DNA from: Knoxdaviesia capensis
Taxonomy: Eukaryota; Ascomycota; Sordariomycetes; Microascales; Gondwanamycetaceae
Length of the DNA stretch: 64,000 nt
NCBI GenBank assembly: GCA_001510575.1
Contig: LNGK01000012.1
Coordinates: 1-64,000 of the forward strand
Direction: 5' to 3'
The translations under genes were made by a program, and so were the position numbers. The notes below the pieces were generated by a model. The model saw only the letters and a program-made list of their open reading frames with translations, made no database searches and was not told the DNA's origin. Below are positions 1 to 12,099 of the stretch, one piece after another (position 1 is the stretch's first letter; each line of letters starts with the position of its first letter).

Positions 1-2830
1 ATAAAGGAATTTACTAATAAACTACTCTTACTTAGTATTATTCGATACGCTATTAACTCCCTATAGTCCGTACCTATACTATTACTACCTAAGAAGCCCC
101 TCCCTAGTAATAACTAGCCTAGATACCGTTTCGTAATTAACTACTATACGTTAAACGAAGTTACGCGAAAGGTAGCCTATCTACTACCGAATATCGAGGA
201 TTCCCTCTAATAAGCCGCTAGATACCGATTCTATACCTTTCTTAACCTAGAAGATAGCTTTTAGTAAATAGTTATAGACCCTAAGGTAGTACTAAAGATA
301 GCGTTTTCTACGCTATTTAGATAATACGAATAGCTTCGTATACTATTTAGCCTTATAAACGCACCTATAACCTTCTAGCGTTTTATAAACGAGGTCCTCG
401 AGCCGGTACGTACCTTTACTATAGGCCTTTTAGATAATATTTATATTTAGGGTAAGATAATAATAGAATTAGCTAAGAGAATAGTCGTTATTCTACGTTA
501 ATTAAGCCGCTATCGACTATTATTAAACCTTAAGAAGTACGAATAGTTTATTAAAGAAAGTAAGTTCCTAGGAATAATTATCTCTATCTATAGCATTCGT
601 CCCGACCCTAAGAAAGTAGCTATTATCCGTGAGAGACTAGCGCCTACTACTACTACTAAGATCCGTAGCTTTTTAAATACCGCTAGCTATTTACGCCGCT
701 TTATCCCCTACTTTATATATAAAGCGCGTCTACTCTATAAGTATACCGGAGTAGATAAGCCTAAAGGCGTATAAGTATAGCTAGATAACGAGTTATTATA
801 AGCCTAGCGCGATATTCGCGATACTATAGCCTCCCTCCCGGAGCTACGTAACTACGACTATATACTCCTATCGGTACTCGAGACCGACGCTTCTAATTAT
901 ACTATTAGTACTACGTTATTCTAACTATAACGCGATTCTAATAATAAACGTAGCGTTTTACGCCCGGTTATATACTTTAGCGCCGTTTTATCGAAGACTT
1001 AGTAGCGATATAGTACTTAAGAGAGAGAAATACTTACCGTTATTATATTATTATAGTATTAAAGGAGCTAGCTAGAGGCTACCGAGATTACTATTATTAC
1101 TAACTACGAAACCCTACGCCTTTTTACTACTAAATAGGAATAGCTAGCTAGAATATTACGATTTCTCGATATAATCGTATACTATAGCGTACGTATTTAC
1201 TACCGATCTAGTAAGGCTAATATTTTAGCTAATTAGTTATTACGGCCGCGTATAGATATAGCGCTCGTAACGAATAAGGAGGAAGGGTATAAAACGAACG
1301 ATAATAATACGTTAACTAACGTCTTTCCCGCTACTAATAACGAGACCCCTAGACCCCCGAACTAACGATTTAAGATATAGCTACCGGCGTAATCACTACT
1401 AAACGACGCTAAATAGCCTCTAAATAATATTATAAATACTAAGTAACCTATGAACGATACGCTAATCGCCCCTAATATTAAGAAGTTAGATAACCTTAGA
1501 TAGTACGATATCTAGGATATTATTAACTACCTAGAGAATAGCTATCTACTCCCTTATCGTATCCCTTCGACCTTCGTTTAGGACTATTTCGCTATCTTTT
1601 ACGGCGAAGTATATACCGTTATTAACCGTATCCTAATAAAAATACTAACGTACGAGGCTTCTATTTTAGAAGCTATTAAGGTCTATAAGCTAGAAGGCTA
1701 TACGCGCGTTAGTACCCTATATACGCTATTAATTAAACGAGTATAGTATCCTAACTTAATTTTAGCTACGAATAAGGCTATTCGACGGTATACGGAATAT
1801 TAATTACTATAAAAGCCCCCCGAAGTAACGGAATCGCTACGACCGATACTAACTATACGACTATTAATACGCTAGGGAATAGACTTTACTAGCTATTTTA
1901 TTATTAATAGTAAACGGATATAGCTATTAACGGTAATCGAATACGTTACTAGCTACGCTATAGTAGCTATAGACCCTCGTAATAGTACCTTAGCTACTAC
2001 GAAGTTACTAGTAGTACGTATTTACGTAGTATTCGGACTACTAATCGAGATTATTACTAATAATAGTACCCCCTTTAACTCTAATAAATTTAAGACCCTC
2101 CTTATTAACTATAACCCCCCTATATAATAGTATCGTATAACGATATACTATCTACGGACGAATAGCTAAGTTAAGCGCTTTAACGGGTAAATTAAATATA
2201 TCGCTAGCTATCTAGCTAGCGCTAATACTAAGAACCGAGAAGATATTAATTAGCTAATAATCATTCCTAAAGCCATACGTATCTACCTAAATAGACCGTA
2301 AATAAGTAGCTTTTCCCCGTATTACCTACTTTTCGGTACCGAGCCCTACGATAGCGCTACCTATATTACTACGCTATACGAACGGGAGCCTACTAGGGAC
2401 GAAGTTATTACCTCCTAGTAAGATTTAGCTCGCGAAAGATAGTTATTTAAGACCGTTCGCCTAGTATCTAACTCTATAAAGGTATATCGAATATATATCC
2501 GTACTATATTATAGAACGATAAGGCTACGTATCGTATTTTTAGTAAAGGCGACTAGACGTTACGATATTAACCGTAAAAATATAAATATAAGCTATTCTA
2601 TAACGGACCGTAGCTTATTATCGACGTTTACTAAGGTAATACCTATACTCTAGAGTTACTAGGCGGTTATCGGCTCGATAAACGCTATAATAGGTTTAAT
2701 CTATTCCTAGCGTACGTTAAGGATAGCTAGCCTATTCGTAGCCTTTAGTATACTAGTCGTCGCCTTCTTAAGCTAGATCGTAAGCGCCTATTATCTATCG
2801 GTAGATAGTTACCTTACCCTATACTATTTC
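1..2830 (+). mobile_element. RIP-destroyed Ty3/gypsy retrotransposon A (pol remnant, cut by window edge)
   Basis: Reading the + strand through the stops gives a retrotransposon pol gene in the order reverse transcriptase, RNase H, integrase, which is the Ty3/gypsy order. The RT part around 345-455 still spells a GLxNAPxTFQR-like stretch followed by the region of the catalytic YxDD box. A connection segment at about 560-720 reads FLG...RPDPKK...SFLxxASYLRRFI. RNase H lies at about 880-1110, with an ERELLAVI-like motif. The integrase core is at about 1870-2180 (GIDFTSYF ... NNSTPFNSNKF). A GPY/F-like C-terminal module sits at about 2570-2810. CAG and CAA codons have become TAG and TAA throughout and ATG codons are almost absent, so nothing is translatable. 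The left end lies outside the window. Confidence 0.85.
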
Positions 2831-4980
2831 TTTCTTTTCTTATTTTTTATTTATTATTTTACTTTTCCTTTATAATATTCGTTCTATAATTATCCCTTAT
2901 TTATATCTTAATTCTATCTATATCCTAATTTCCTTTATTTTATTTTTATTTTTAATTACGCCTTATTATTAAGCTATACTATTTTCCCTTTTTAGAATTT
3001 TTCTTTTATTATTTTTTTTTATTTTACCGCTATTACCGCTAATATTCCGCTTTTTATATACTTTTTCCGATTTTTTCCTATGTATTTCCCTACTTTTAAC
3101 CTATTTTACTATATTAATAATTAATAGAACGCTCTAGACTTACCGCTACGCCTATATACTATTTTTTTCTTTCTTCCTTTCTTTATTCTTAATTCCTACG
3201 CTTTACGCTAGCTACCTATATTTACGTAGCTAACTATCGTACTTTCCTATATTCGTATAACGAAGGGAGGGGAAGGAGGTACTAATTATACTATCTAATA
3301 CTAAATAGTATAATACCGCTATAGTACGATATTCTAAATACCGCGACTAACCTAAACGTCCTTTATCTAGCTATCCCTTCTATCCTCTAGGACCCGCTTT
3401 TCTTAGTAACTACCTAGTTTAATAGCTATTAGGACTATATTAGCTAATAGAAGGACTACTATAGTACGATAAACGCCGTAATAACCTTACCTTTTACGAT
3501 AAAAAGCTAAATTCTTTCTTATTTATAATAAATAAAGAAACGAATAGTTATACGACTAACGAAGAAGTATAAGAAGCTAGCGATCTCTAGCTATAAACGA
3601 TTTAGAATTAGATAGTTCTTTATCTCTCTTATTACTACTATCCCTTTCCTATCTATCCTTCCTATTACTAGTACTATTAATAGCTATTCTACTTACTAAG
3701 CCTACTATTTATACTATAAATAATAATAATATCTCTTAATAACCTACTAATAATAATAATAATAACGCTAATAATATACTATTACTTACTATAGCCGCTA
3801 TTCCCCCTACCGCTACTCCCGCTACGAACGTACCGCGCGTTACCGCTATAGTCGGAGCTATCGAGCTAATTCCGTATACCCGATACGTACTAAGACGTAT
3901 CGAATACTTAGGTATTCTCTACTATCGACACGTTATTAATAACGTTATATAGAATACTTATACTAAATACTATAACTATTAAGCTAATTACTAGGTACCT
4001 AGTAATATATCGGCTAAAATAGATACCTTTATAGATACCGATAAGAACTAGATTAATACGCTAAGTACGTAAACCCGAGCGCTACGGGATATCGCCGTAG
4101 CTAAGTATCTATTCGTCTATAATAGAGGCGCTACGGCCGCTAATCGGAAGTTAAATAGCGAAGAATTTAATAACGCGAGCCGTTTTATTAATACCGTAGC
4201 TATATTATATACCTTCGCGGGATACCTTACACCTATTTAACCGACTATTATACGCCTATAGCGTACGGCTTTAGCGCTAGCCCTAACCTCGGCATATATA
4301 TTACCTCTCTTTTTAGCTACTAAGGGCGCTGAAATTAATATTATTAAGGGAGGACCCCCGCTAGTACCTACGGTAGCTCCGCTAGTAGTAGTACCCGTTA
4401 TACTAGCCGCTACCGTACTAATACTAGCCGGTAGAGCCGCCGTTATACCTATAATACCGGTATTTACGCTAATAGCCGCGCTAATAGTAGCTACTACTAT
4501 CGTAATAGTACCCCCTTTCCCTAACGCCCCGGTCCCCGCTACCTTTATAGCCTAATTCCCTAGCGTAGCGCCCGCCTATATTAACTAATAATAGGTAGAT
4601 AAGTTACGTAATCGCTACCTATATAGCATAGTATAGGCCGTTACTATCTAACTAGGTATCGTAGTATTCTTAATCCCCCCTAATACTATCTAATACTAAG
4701 GTATTTATATCGTTAGATAGATAAAACGGTACCTATAGCTACTTAAAACGCTATAAATAGGAAGTTCCCTTTTATTATACTAGATACCTATTTTCCTATC
4801 GATTACTATTATTATTCCTATCTAACTACTATTTAGACTCGCTTTATATTACGTTTCTTTCTATACGCTTAGAAAAGTTAAAAAGGATAAAAAAAAAAGG
4901 ACCCCTAGAAAAATATAAAAATAATTAAAAACCGCTCGTAGTACGAGTATAAAATTATATAAAGGGAAGTCCTTTTAATA
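2831..4980. mobile_element. RIP-mutated, AT-rich unassigned transposon sequence
   Basis: This stretch keeps the same depletion of CpA and TpG as the pol remnants on both sides, so it is duplicated DNA hit by RIP. At 2820-3230 it is T-rich without clear coding character and could be an LTR or untranslated end of element A. From about 3300 to 4640 the + strand has a more balanced composition that could be a degraded gag-like gene, but I recognise no domain. No terminal repeats could be paired by eye. Confidence 0.55.
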
Positions 4981-5179
4981 TCCTTTACTAGTTAAAGGTA
5001 GATCGCGGACGATCTAGTTAAGAAAGGGGATCTTATAGATCCCTAAATAGGTTAGAGTATATTATAATTACGTATAAACGTATACTAATATACGTAGATA
5101 CTACCTAGCGGTAAGTATTTAGGTATATATCTATATATATATAAATACCTTAAAGAGCTAGTAAAAGACCTATAAAAGG

Positions 5180-8100
5180 CAGATATCTACCGCGCTTTTA
5201 TAAGAAACATCTTAAGATAGAAAAAATTCAAGCTTCCCTTTATATATATTTCTCTATACGTACCTTATAATTATAACTCATTTATTAGTCCTTTGGACTA
5301 TATATCTAGGAATCACAAGCCGCTTATAATAACCTACGCGGATAGTCGCGAGGTTAATATAGAAATATACGTCGTTATAGATATTAACGTTATAGGCATC
5401 CTCTACCCCGGCGTATAGATTACCGTTTAGAAGTATAAGAATCGGTAGACGCGTCTAATCCTAGGCTAGACGTGGCTATAGGATATTAACGCGAACCTAG
5501 ATATTCGTACGAATACGTTACGGTTTAAGAAAAATAGACTCCGTACTACCGTCTACGGTAGAATTATAGAGTTTACTAAGAACTAACGTCTACTTATATA
5601 ACTAGTAGACCCGGCCTCTTATACGTTAGAAATTAGTATCGAACCGGTTAACGAGAGCTCCGATAAAATAGGCGAGTCTAATAACGACGATAAATCCGTA
5701 GATCTATCGGATAACGAACCGGAAAACTAGAAGGTTTAGCTAAGACCGCTAGCTAGGCCAGATACCTAGGCGGTTACGTCGCGAGACCCTCTAAGCCGTA
5801 GATAGCTAGATCGAGCTTTTACCGTATTAAATTTAAGTTAGGGGGTCTAGAAAGGGATACTAGGAACTACTCCCTATTATTATCTAAGCTTAGTAATAGC
5901 GGACCTAATATCCTCATACTATCTATTACTATATACCGGGTAAGCTCGATTAAGCCTCCCGGATCTAACGTTACCCTATTATTTATTACTAATTACCCGG
6001 GCGAGTTACTTAACCCCTATAGGCCTAATATTACCTAATTATCTATTATTATTTACTAGGCGGAGTCTAACGACTTATATAGGCTTATATTATTTCTTAC
6101 TAATCGCTTAAGCGAGTTATTCGACCCCTATAGGCCTAATATTATTAAATTATCTATTATTATTTACTAGGTAGAGTCTAACGACTCTTATAGGCCTAAT
6201 ATTCTCCTTACTATAGCTTATTAGGCGGAGTCGTTCGCTACGTATAGGCCTAATAACCCGTACGGACCTAACCCTTTATATTACTTATTAGCGAAGGATA
6301 TCTCTAAATATAATTTATCTATAATAATTATTACCGTAAATTCGGAATCTACTCTCGCGGATTCCCGCGCCTTCCTAGATCTATATCGGCTAGAACTAGA
6401 TGCCTCTATATCCCCGGAGGAGGTTTATACGTGGTTCCTCTCTACCGGCCTCTACCTAAGCGACGCTATACTAATCTTAGACGTATTACGAGCGGAAGTA
6501 GAACGGATATTTTATACCTATAGAAAACTAAATACTTTAACTCTCTCGGATATCCTAGCGATACCGATATATACCTACTAACCCTAGCTAGCCCCGGATA
6601 TAAAGCTATAGGGCTAGTAATATATAAAGCGATAGACCGAGCCTTAGAAGTTTTAGCTAAATAAGTTAGTTTAAGAGGTAGTAGATACTAGTATATATAA
6701 GTCTACTTTTATAGTAAATAGTAAGTTATCTTTATAGAACTCCTAAGCCGTATTAGTTAATAAGCTAAGTAGCCTAATAGGAGAGAAGCGTTTAATATTC
6801 GATTACGGATTTATTAAGGAAACGTTACTTAGTATTAAGATAAAGACGATCGACGAGGTAACTACGTACCTTAACTACCTATCGTATAAGGTCTATACGA
6901 GATTTAACCTAAAGTATACGTTCTAGAGTATCCCCGTAGCGAAGGAGTATAAGAGCGTATACGCGTTCTATATCCTAGGATTTCCCTAGCTATAGCTAAC
7001 CCGGATACTATAAGGTATATCCTTAAGCCCTACGGGTATATAGGAAACGGTAATAACGCTCCTAGGATCTATAGCGGGTAAGCCGAATCTATAGGCCCCG
7101 CGAGGGGACGGTACGCCTATAGTAGAGGGATACGTCGACGATATCTTTATAGCGGGCGACTCGATTAAGTTACTCTAATATATTATCCGGTATTACCTTC
7201 TACCGCGCCTCTTATAGGCGGACTTTAGATTAAACTTTACGAAGCTTAGCCTTAACGTATCGGTTATAAAAGCCTTAGGTTTCAACTATATCGCAGGAGG
7301 AGGCTATAAACCGTCGTTCGATAAGATATAGAAGATCTAGAGTTAGCTTACCCTATAGACTTAGGCCTATATACGGGGATTCCTAGGTATAGTTACTATC
7401 TATAAGAGATAGATAAAGAACTACGTAGAGCTTATATAACCCTTATACCGCCTAACGGGAAGAGGCGAATAGAAATAGGGTTCGGTAGAGGCCGTAGCCT
7501 TTACCCTCTTAAAGGAGGCCGTTATATAAGTCCTAAACTAGGGAAGATATAATAGTAGACTACTAGTAAGAATCTATATAGATACGTTAGCGTACGTAGG
7601 CGGATATATAATCATATAACTCCGTAACGGTATAAAAGCGCCAGTCCTATTCGATAGTTTTATCTTTACTAAATCGTAAATAAATTATAGTACCTATAAA
7701 AGAGAACTTTACGTAATAGTTATACTAATTAAAAAGCACGACTTTATATTCCGGAATAACTAGGTTTCTATTATATATACCGACTATAAGCCGCTAGCGA
7801 TATTCCTATCTAGCGGATACTAAGAAGGTATCTTCGCTTAATAAGTAACCGACTTAAGGATACTAAATATAGAGATAAAGTAGCTAGCTAGGAGCTAGAA
7901 CGCGGCTATAGATAGGTTAAATAGAACTATATTCCTAGGTTATAACTATAGTAACGTAACTACTCTAGAGAGCCTAGGAGAGGTCGGTAATACGGGCTAG
8001 GTATAGAAGGATAGCCCGGGCGGGGTCGATACGGTACTAGGCCGTACCCTATATATATAAGTAATAGCGAACCTATTCTCTAAGTTAGAATAGTATAAGG

Positions 8101-9430
8101 AGATATATAACTATATTAACGGAGATAGAGCTACCTTAGTAGAGAACGACGTATAGCTAAAAGCTACTACCTAGTAGTTCTAGCTCGCGGAGGGGACGCT
8201 ATAACGAAAGATCGCCGATACCTAGAGAGAATATATCGACGAGCTAGCCGTACTAGCCTTACTAAAAAGGTTTTATAAAGACTATAGGTACCCCGGTCTA
8301 GACGTAATAAGGCGGAGTATCTAGATACGCTACTAGTAACCGACGCTATCCCGGGATATTATCGTATAGTACGTAAGCTACGTGCTATATACGGCCTACG
8401 GCCTACGTAGACCTCCGAGCCTAAGCTAGCTAGTAGCTATATAGGGCCTAATATCTATTATAGGTATAGACTACGTAGGACCCTTACTAACTAAAGGAGG
8501 TCTACTATACGTTTTAGTTCTAATCGATTACTTTATACGGTTTATATAGCTAAGACCGGTCTAGTCGATAATAGTAGCGGAGATACTAGAAACCGCGATA
8601 GCGGTCTTATTACTACTCTAAGTAAAACCCCCGTTAATCTATATCGATAATAGCCTAGTATTTAAGGGCGTATTTAAAGTAGGTATAGAAAAAAGAGGTA
8701 CGACGATCGTAATAGTAGCCCCTAGAAGTTATAAGAGCGTAGGGAGAGTCGAAGTATATAATAAAATCTAGTAAGCGATACTAGCTAAAGAGCTAAAAAC
8801 CTACGGTATCGACGTTACGTAATAAGAGAAAAAGCTAGACTATATAGAAGCTTATATAAACTCGAGAATAATTTAGTACCTCGGCTTCTCGCTAAGGGAA
8901 ATACTATTTAGCCTTAAGCTAACTATACGATTATAGGAATTATTAGTTAAGATCCTAAAGTAGAATATAGACGATAAGTCCGGGTACGTAGCGAAGGTAG
9001 TAAATTACATAGCTACGTACGAGGCGAGAAGGGAGTCCGTTACTCGTATCTAATCTACTAAGAATAACCGACGCCGTACCGCCTACGCTACGAGAGATAA
9101 TCGTCGCCTCGAGGACGGGATATTAATAATATTACTAAAATCGTACTTAACGATAAAGCCGCTAAAACTCTAACTACGATAGGTTAGCCCTCTACGTATC
9201 GTAGTAAAGGCTTCTCGAATATCTTATACCTTAATATAAATAGATAGTAGAAGGATACGTAAAGCCTACTACGCCGATTAGCTTAAGCCTTTCTAAGCGA
9301 GACCGGCATACCTAGGTAGGGATACGGAGCTACGACCGATCGGGACGAGAGACTCGCGGGGCTCGATATATACCGGGGGGGGGGACGCGTTAGCGGGGAA
9401 CGCATAAGGAAGGAGGGAAGGCCTTAGGGG
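5180..9430 (+). mobile_element. RIP-destroyed Ty3/gypsy retrotransposon B (protease-RT-RNase H-integrase)
   Basis: A second, more diverged pol gene lies in the same orientation. A retropepsin-like segment is at about 5320-5600. RT covers about 6790-7270 with the catalytic YVDDI box near 7130-7145. RNase H is at about 7580-7930 (YSTYKREL motif, then YTDYKPL). Integrase is at about 8260-9000, with GIDYVGPL near 8465 and a YVLVLIDYF-like stretch following. Integrase downstream of RNase H argues for Ty3/gypsy and against Ty1/copia. Stops from CAG and CAA to TAG and TAA are everywhere. The left limit is uncertain; about 5170-5320 keeps several CpA and TpG and may be the leader or the LTR end. It ends at the LTR-like segment near 9378-9560. 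Confidence 0.82.
5880..6260 (+). repeat. degenerate tandem repeat inside element B
   Basis: A unit of roughly 60-120 bases recurs several times. Each copy carries a TATAGGCCTAATATT-like block, then an AT-rich ATCTATTATTATTTACTAGG-like block, then AGTCTAACGACT. Copies start near 5930, 6020, 6080, 6140, 6195 and 6245 and differ by point changes and small indels. It lies between the protease-like and RT-like parts, so before RIP it probably encoded a repetitive linker. Confidence 0.6.
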
Positions 9431-9560
9431 AAGGCACCACCATATATCATTAGTTATCATCATTTAGGCAGCAGTAGAGAGGGGTAGTCATCTAGATCTC
9501 CCAGGTCTAGATAACTACCCAAAACTCTCCCCAATACATCCTCTTTTTCGCTATCACACA
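9378..9560 (+). repeat. LTR-like segment with inverted repeat at the right edge of element B
   Basis: Directly after the pol remnant comes a G-run, then a purine-rich stretch (AAGGAAGGAGGGAAGG). From about 9430 the sequence regains normal CpA and TpG content. A near-perfect 15-base inverted repeat sits at 9482-9496 and 9506-9520 (GGGTAGTyATCTAGA, one mismatch) around a 9-base loop. A polypurine tract followed by such a segment is the usual arrangement at the 3' LTR of fungal gypsy elements. The outer LTR end could not be fixed because the partner LTR was not found. Confidence 0.5.
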
Positions 9561-11188
9561 CATTCGCATCTTCGCGTAGTCGTGAGGCCAGCATTTCTGG
9601 GCTTTAGGAATGGAAATCGGTGTTCTACGGTTCTTCGATCTGTCGTCATATGGGAATAATTGTCTCTTTTCTCCCCAGTGGCCCAGTGGGACAAACAGAT
9701 CTCTTACGACCTAGACGATGGATTTTCCCCCCACCCAGCGTTGTGTTCCAGATTGTGCCATGCAGGTGTGGCGGGTTGGTTTTTTTGTTTCTTTTTATTT
9801 TTTATTTTATTTTATTTTTTGGGGGGGCGGGTGCTGTTAATTTGCATGCATTTACACATATATTGGCCAACAGCCCATGTTTGGTTGCGTCGACATTACA
9901 GTATCTCGTTCCATACAGCCTGCCAAACCCGGATATCCAATTACCAGAAGCCAGACTTTCGGTTTGCCTCACAGCTCGTTTTTCTCCCGCCGCCTCGCCT
10001 CCCTTTATCTCTAGTTTCTGCATGCATATGGAGCCCGAACTTTTGCCTCATAATTTGTCAGACTAAGTAAGAGTCGGTTTGCTAGGTTTCCAAGAAATAA
10101 AATCCCCGGGGGGGGGTTCGGTCAGAAGCCCGATCGGCATTGCTAGATGGGCGGCTCCTTTTGGGGTTCGTTTTGATATTGCCGTTCCAAGTATCTCCAC
10201 GATAATCCGGCTTGGCACAGAGCCACAGACCTTTGGACGGAAAGTGAAGGTTCACCGTGGCCAAGTTTTTTTTTTCCTGTTTACTATTCAATGCTTAGCA
10301 ACAACCCCCTGCCGGAAATGTTTGGCAGGCACGTTCCCTCCCCCCATCATCCCAAACGAGACATGAAAGTCTAGGCCCAATTTGTCAGAGAAAAAAAAAC
10401 GGTCTAGAGCCTATATATGCACGCATGGCATGAGGTTTGAGCGAGCCTGGATGCGCCTAAACCCGTGGCCGTGTGCATGCGTGTGTCGCGGGATCGGCTG
10501 GTGGCGTGGGTGGCTGACACTCTGGTCTTCCCCCCCTTCTTCGTCTCTTCCTCCTCCACGGCTTTGATGCCGCGGATCCAGGAGCGCCCGGACACTTGGA
10601 AGGTTGACAGTGGGAGGAGCGGCGGCGGCAATATCGTGGGCGCGAATGGCAGGTGGCCAGATCCGGCGTGTTTTACGGACACTTTGGAGTGTGTGGAAGG
10701 TTGCATACATCCTCCGTAAACGGCGGTACTTGGCTGTTGTGCCGGTGGGGGGTGTGCAGACTTCTGGCAGTGAACGGAAATGAGTCCACGCGAGGAGGAA
10801 TAATCACAGATCATTTCCGAGTGGAAGAACGAAGGATATGGCCAACAGACGCAGAAGAGCTGGATCAGATCTCAATATCAACCCCGCAAATAATTTTTTT
10901 CTTTCTTCAAAGAAGGCCGTCCTCTTTTGCCAAGCTCTGATATCAACGGTCGAGACTGAATGCAAGTCCATATATCTGCAGTTGGCAAGCGACCAGAGAC
11001 GACAAGAGGATAGAGAGTAGTATGTATGGGTAGGTAAGTATGTTCCTATGTGTAGTATCTGGCAATGTGATGTCCTTGCACGCACAGCATACGTGGACAT
11101 AGTTCCAGCAGAGTGGACAACAGCACCTGTCCCTAGCCGCGCTGGAAATGAGCTGTATGTGACACATACGAAAACCCCGCCAATATAT

Positions 11189-11189
11189 G

Positions 11190-11229
<40 letters not shown>

Positions 11230-11232
11230 GTG
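11189..11232 (+). repeat. (TG)n microsatellite
   Basis: An almost perfect run of TG dinucleotides, interrupted once by a C near 11225. It lies in non-coding DNA. Confidence 0.95.
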
Positions 11233-11924
11233 AATATTCGATTTTCTTTTTTCTTTTTTTCTTTTTTTAGCTGCAGTGGCCCTATTGGAAGCGGCGATTG
11301 TGTGATCGCTTGCCCACTTTCCTGTCTGTCTGTTTGTCTGTCCTCTTTCCAGATCTAGCCAGAAAAGAAGAACAAGTGTGGGTGGGTGCTGGACCACTTT
11401 CCCACCTCTGCATTGAGATCAAGAGGGTAATTTCCCTTCGTGGCGTCTGCTGTTCCCTCCTTCCCCCCTTCCATTGCTCCTTCCGTGGTGCGGAGCCATG
11501 GGATGGTGGGTGGACTGGTTAGTCGTGGTTGTATCCTCAATATATGATAGCTGGGTGGTGGCGGTTAATGTGAGGAAGGATCAAGTGGTGCTGTGCCCCT
11601 CATTTTGTGTTGGTGTTTTCCATCGTCTTCTTCTTCTCGGTGTTCTTTCGCCTTCAGCCTGCGTTCCTGTCTGCGTGTCCTCCACGGTCGTCGCTTCCCC
11701 AAAAGAAGAAGACCCTGCGCGTTTTCGCCAATCTTGGTGCGAGCTACCTTCTGGACTCCTTCCTTCCTTTCCTCTTGTCTACTACCCAAAACCTTAAAAA
11801 GTGTTCAGATGACGAAGTCCATTCTTCAACCGGTGATTAATCAGCCATCAAGAGAACAGCAACAACCTGCCGATATATAAATTACACACAAGCCCTACGG
11901 CTTAGCTCCGGGCATGTCTTGTCT

Positions 11925-12075
11925 CCTACAGGGCAGCTAGATGGGTCTGCATATATATCACCAGTTATCACCACATATAGAGGTGGAGGTACTTATACAC
12001 ACCTCGTGTACTCATCCACTCGCCCAGCTCTAAGCACTACCTAGTGCATGGGCCCCTATAAAATCTCCTCTATAG
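11925..12075. repeat. possible diverged LTR fragment
   Basis: A CATATATATCACCAGTTATC stretch near 11950 resembles the CATATATCATTAGTTATC stretch of the LTR-like segment near 9440, and both are followed by a GAGG-rich block. It carries normal CpA and TpG, so it is not RIP-mutated. The similarity is short and was judged by eye; it may be a solo-LTR relic or chance. Confidence 0.25.
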
Positions 12076-12099
12076 TGGGTCGAAGAGTGGAAAAACGAG

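Noticed and set aside
5180..9300. Assignment of element B to Ty1/copia
   Set aside because: The integrase signature (GIDYVGPL) lies downstream of RNase H, the Ty3/gypsy order; copia has integrase before RT.
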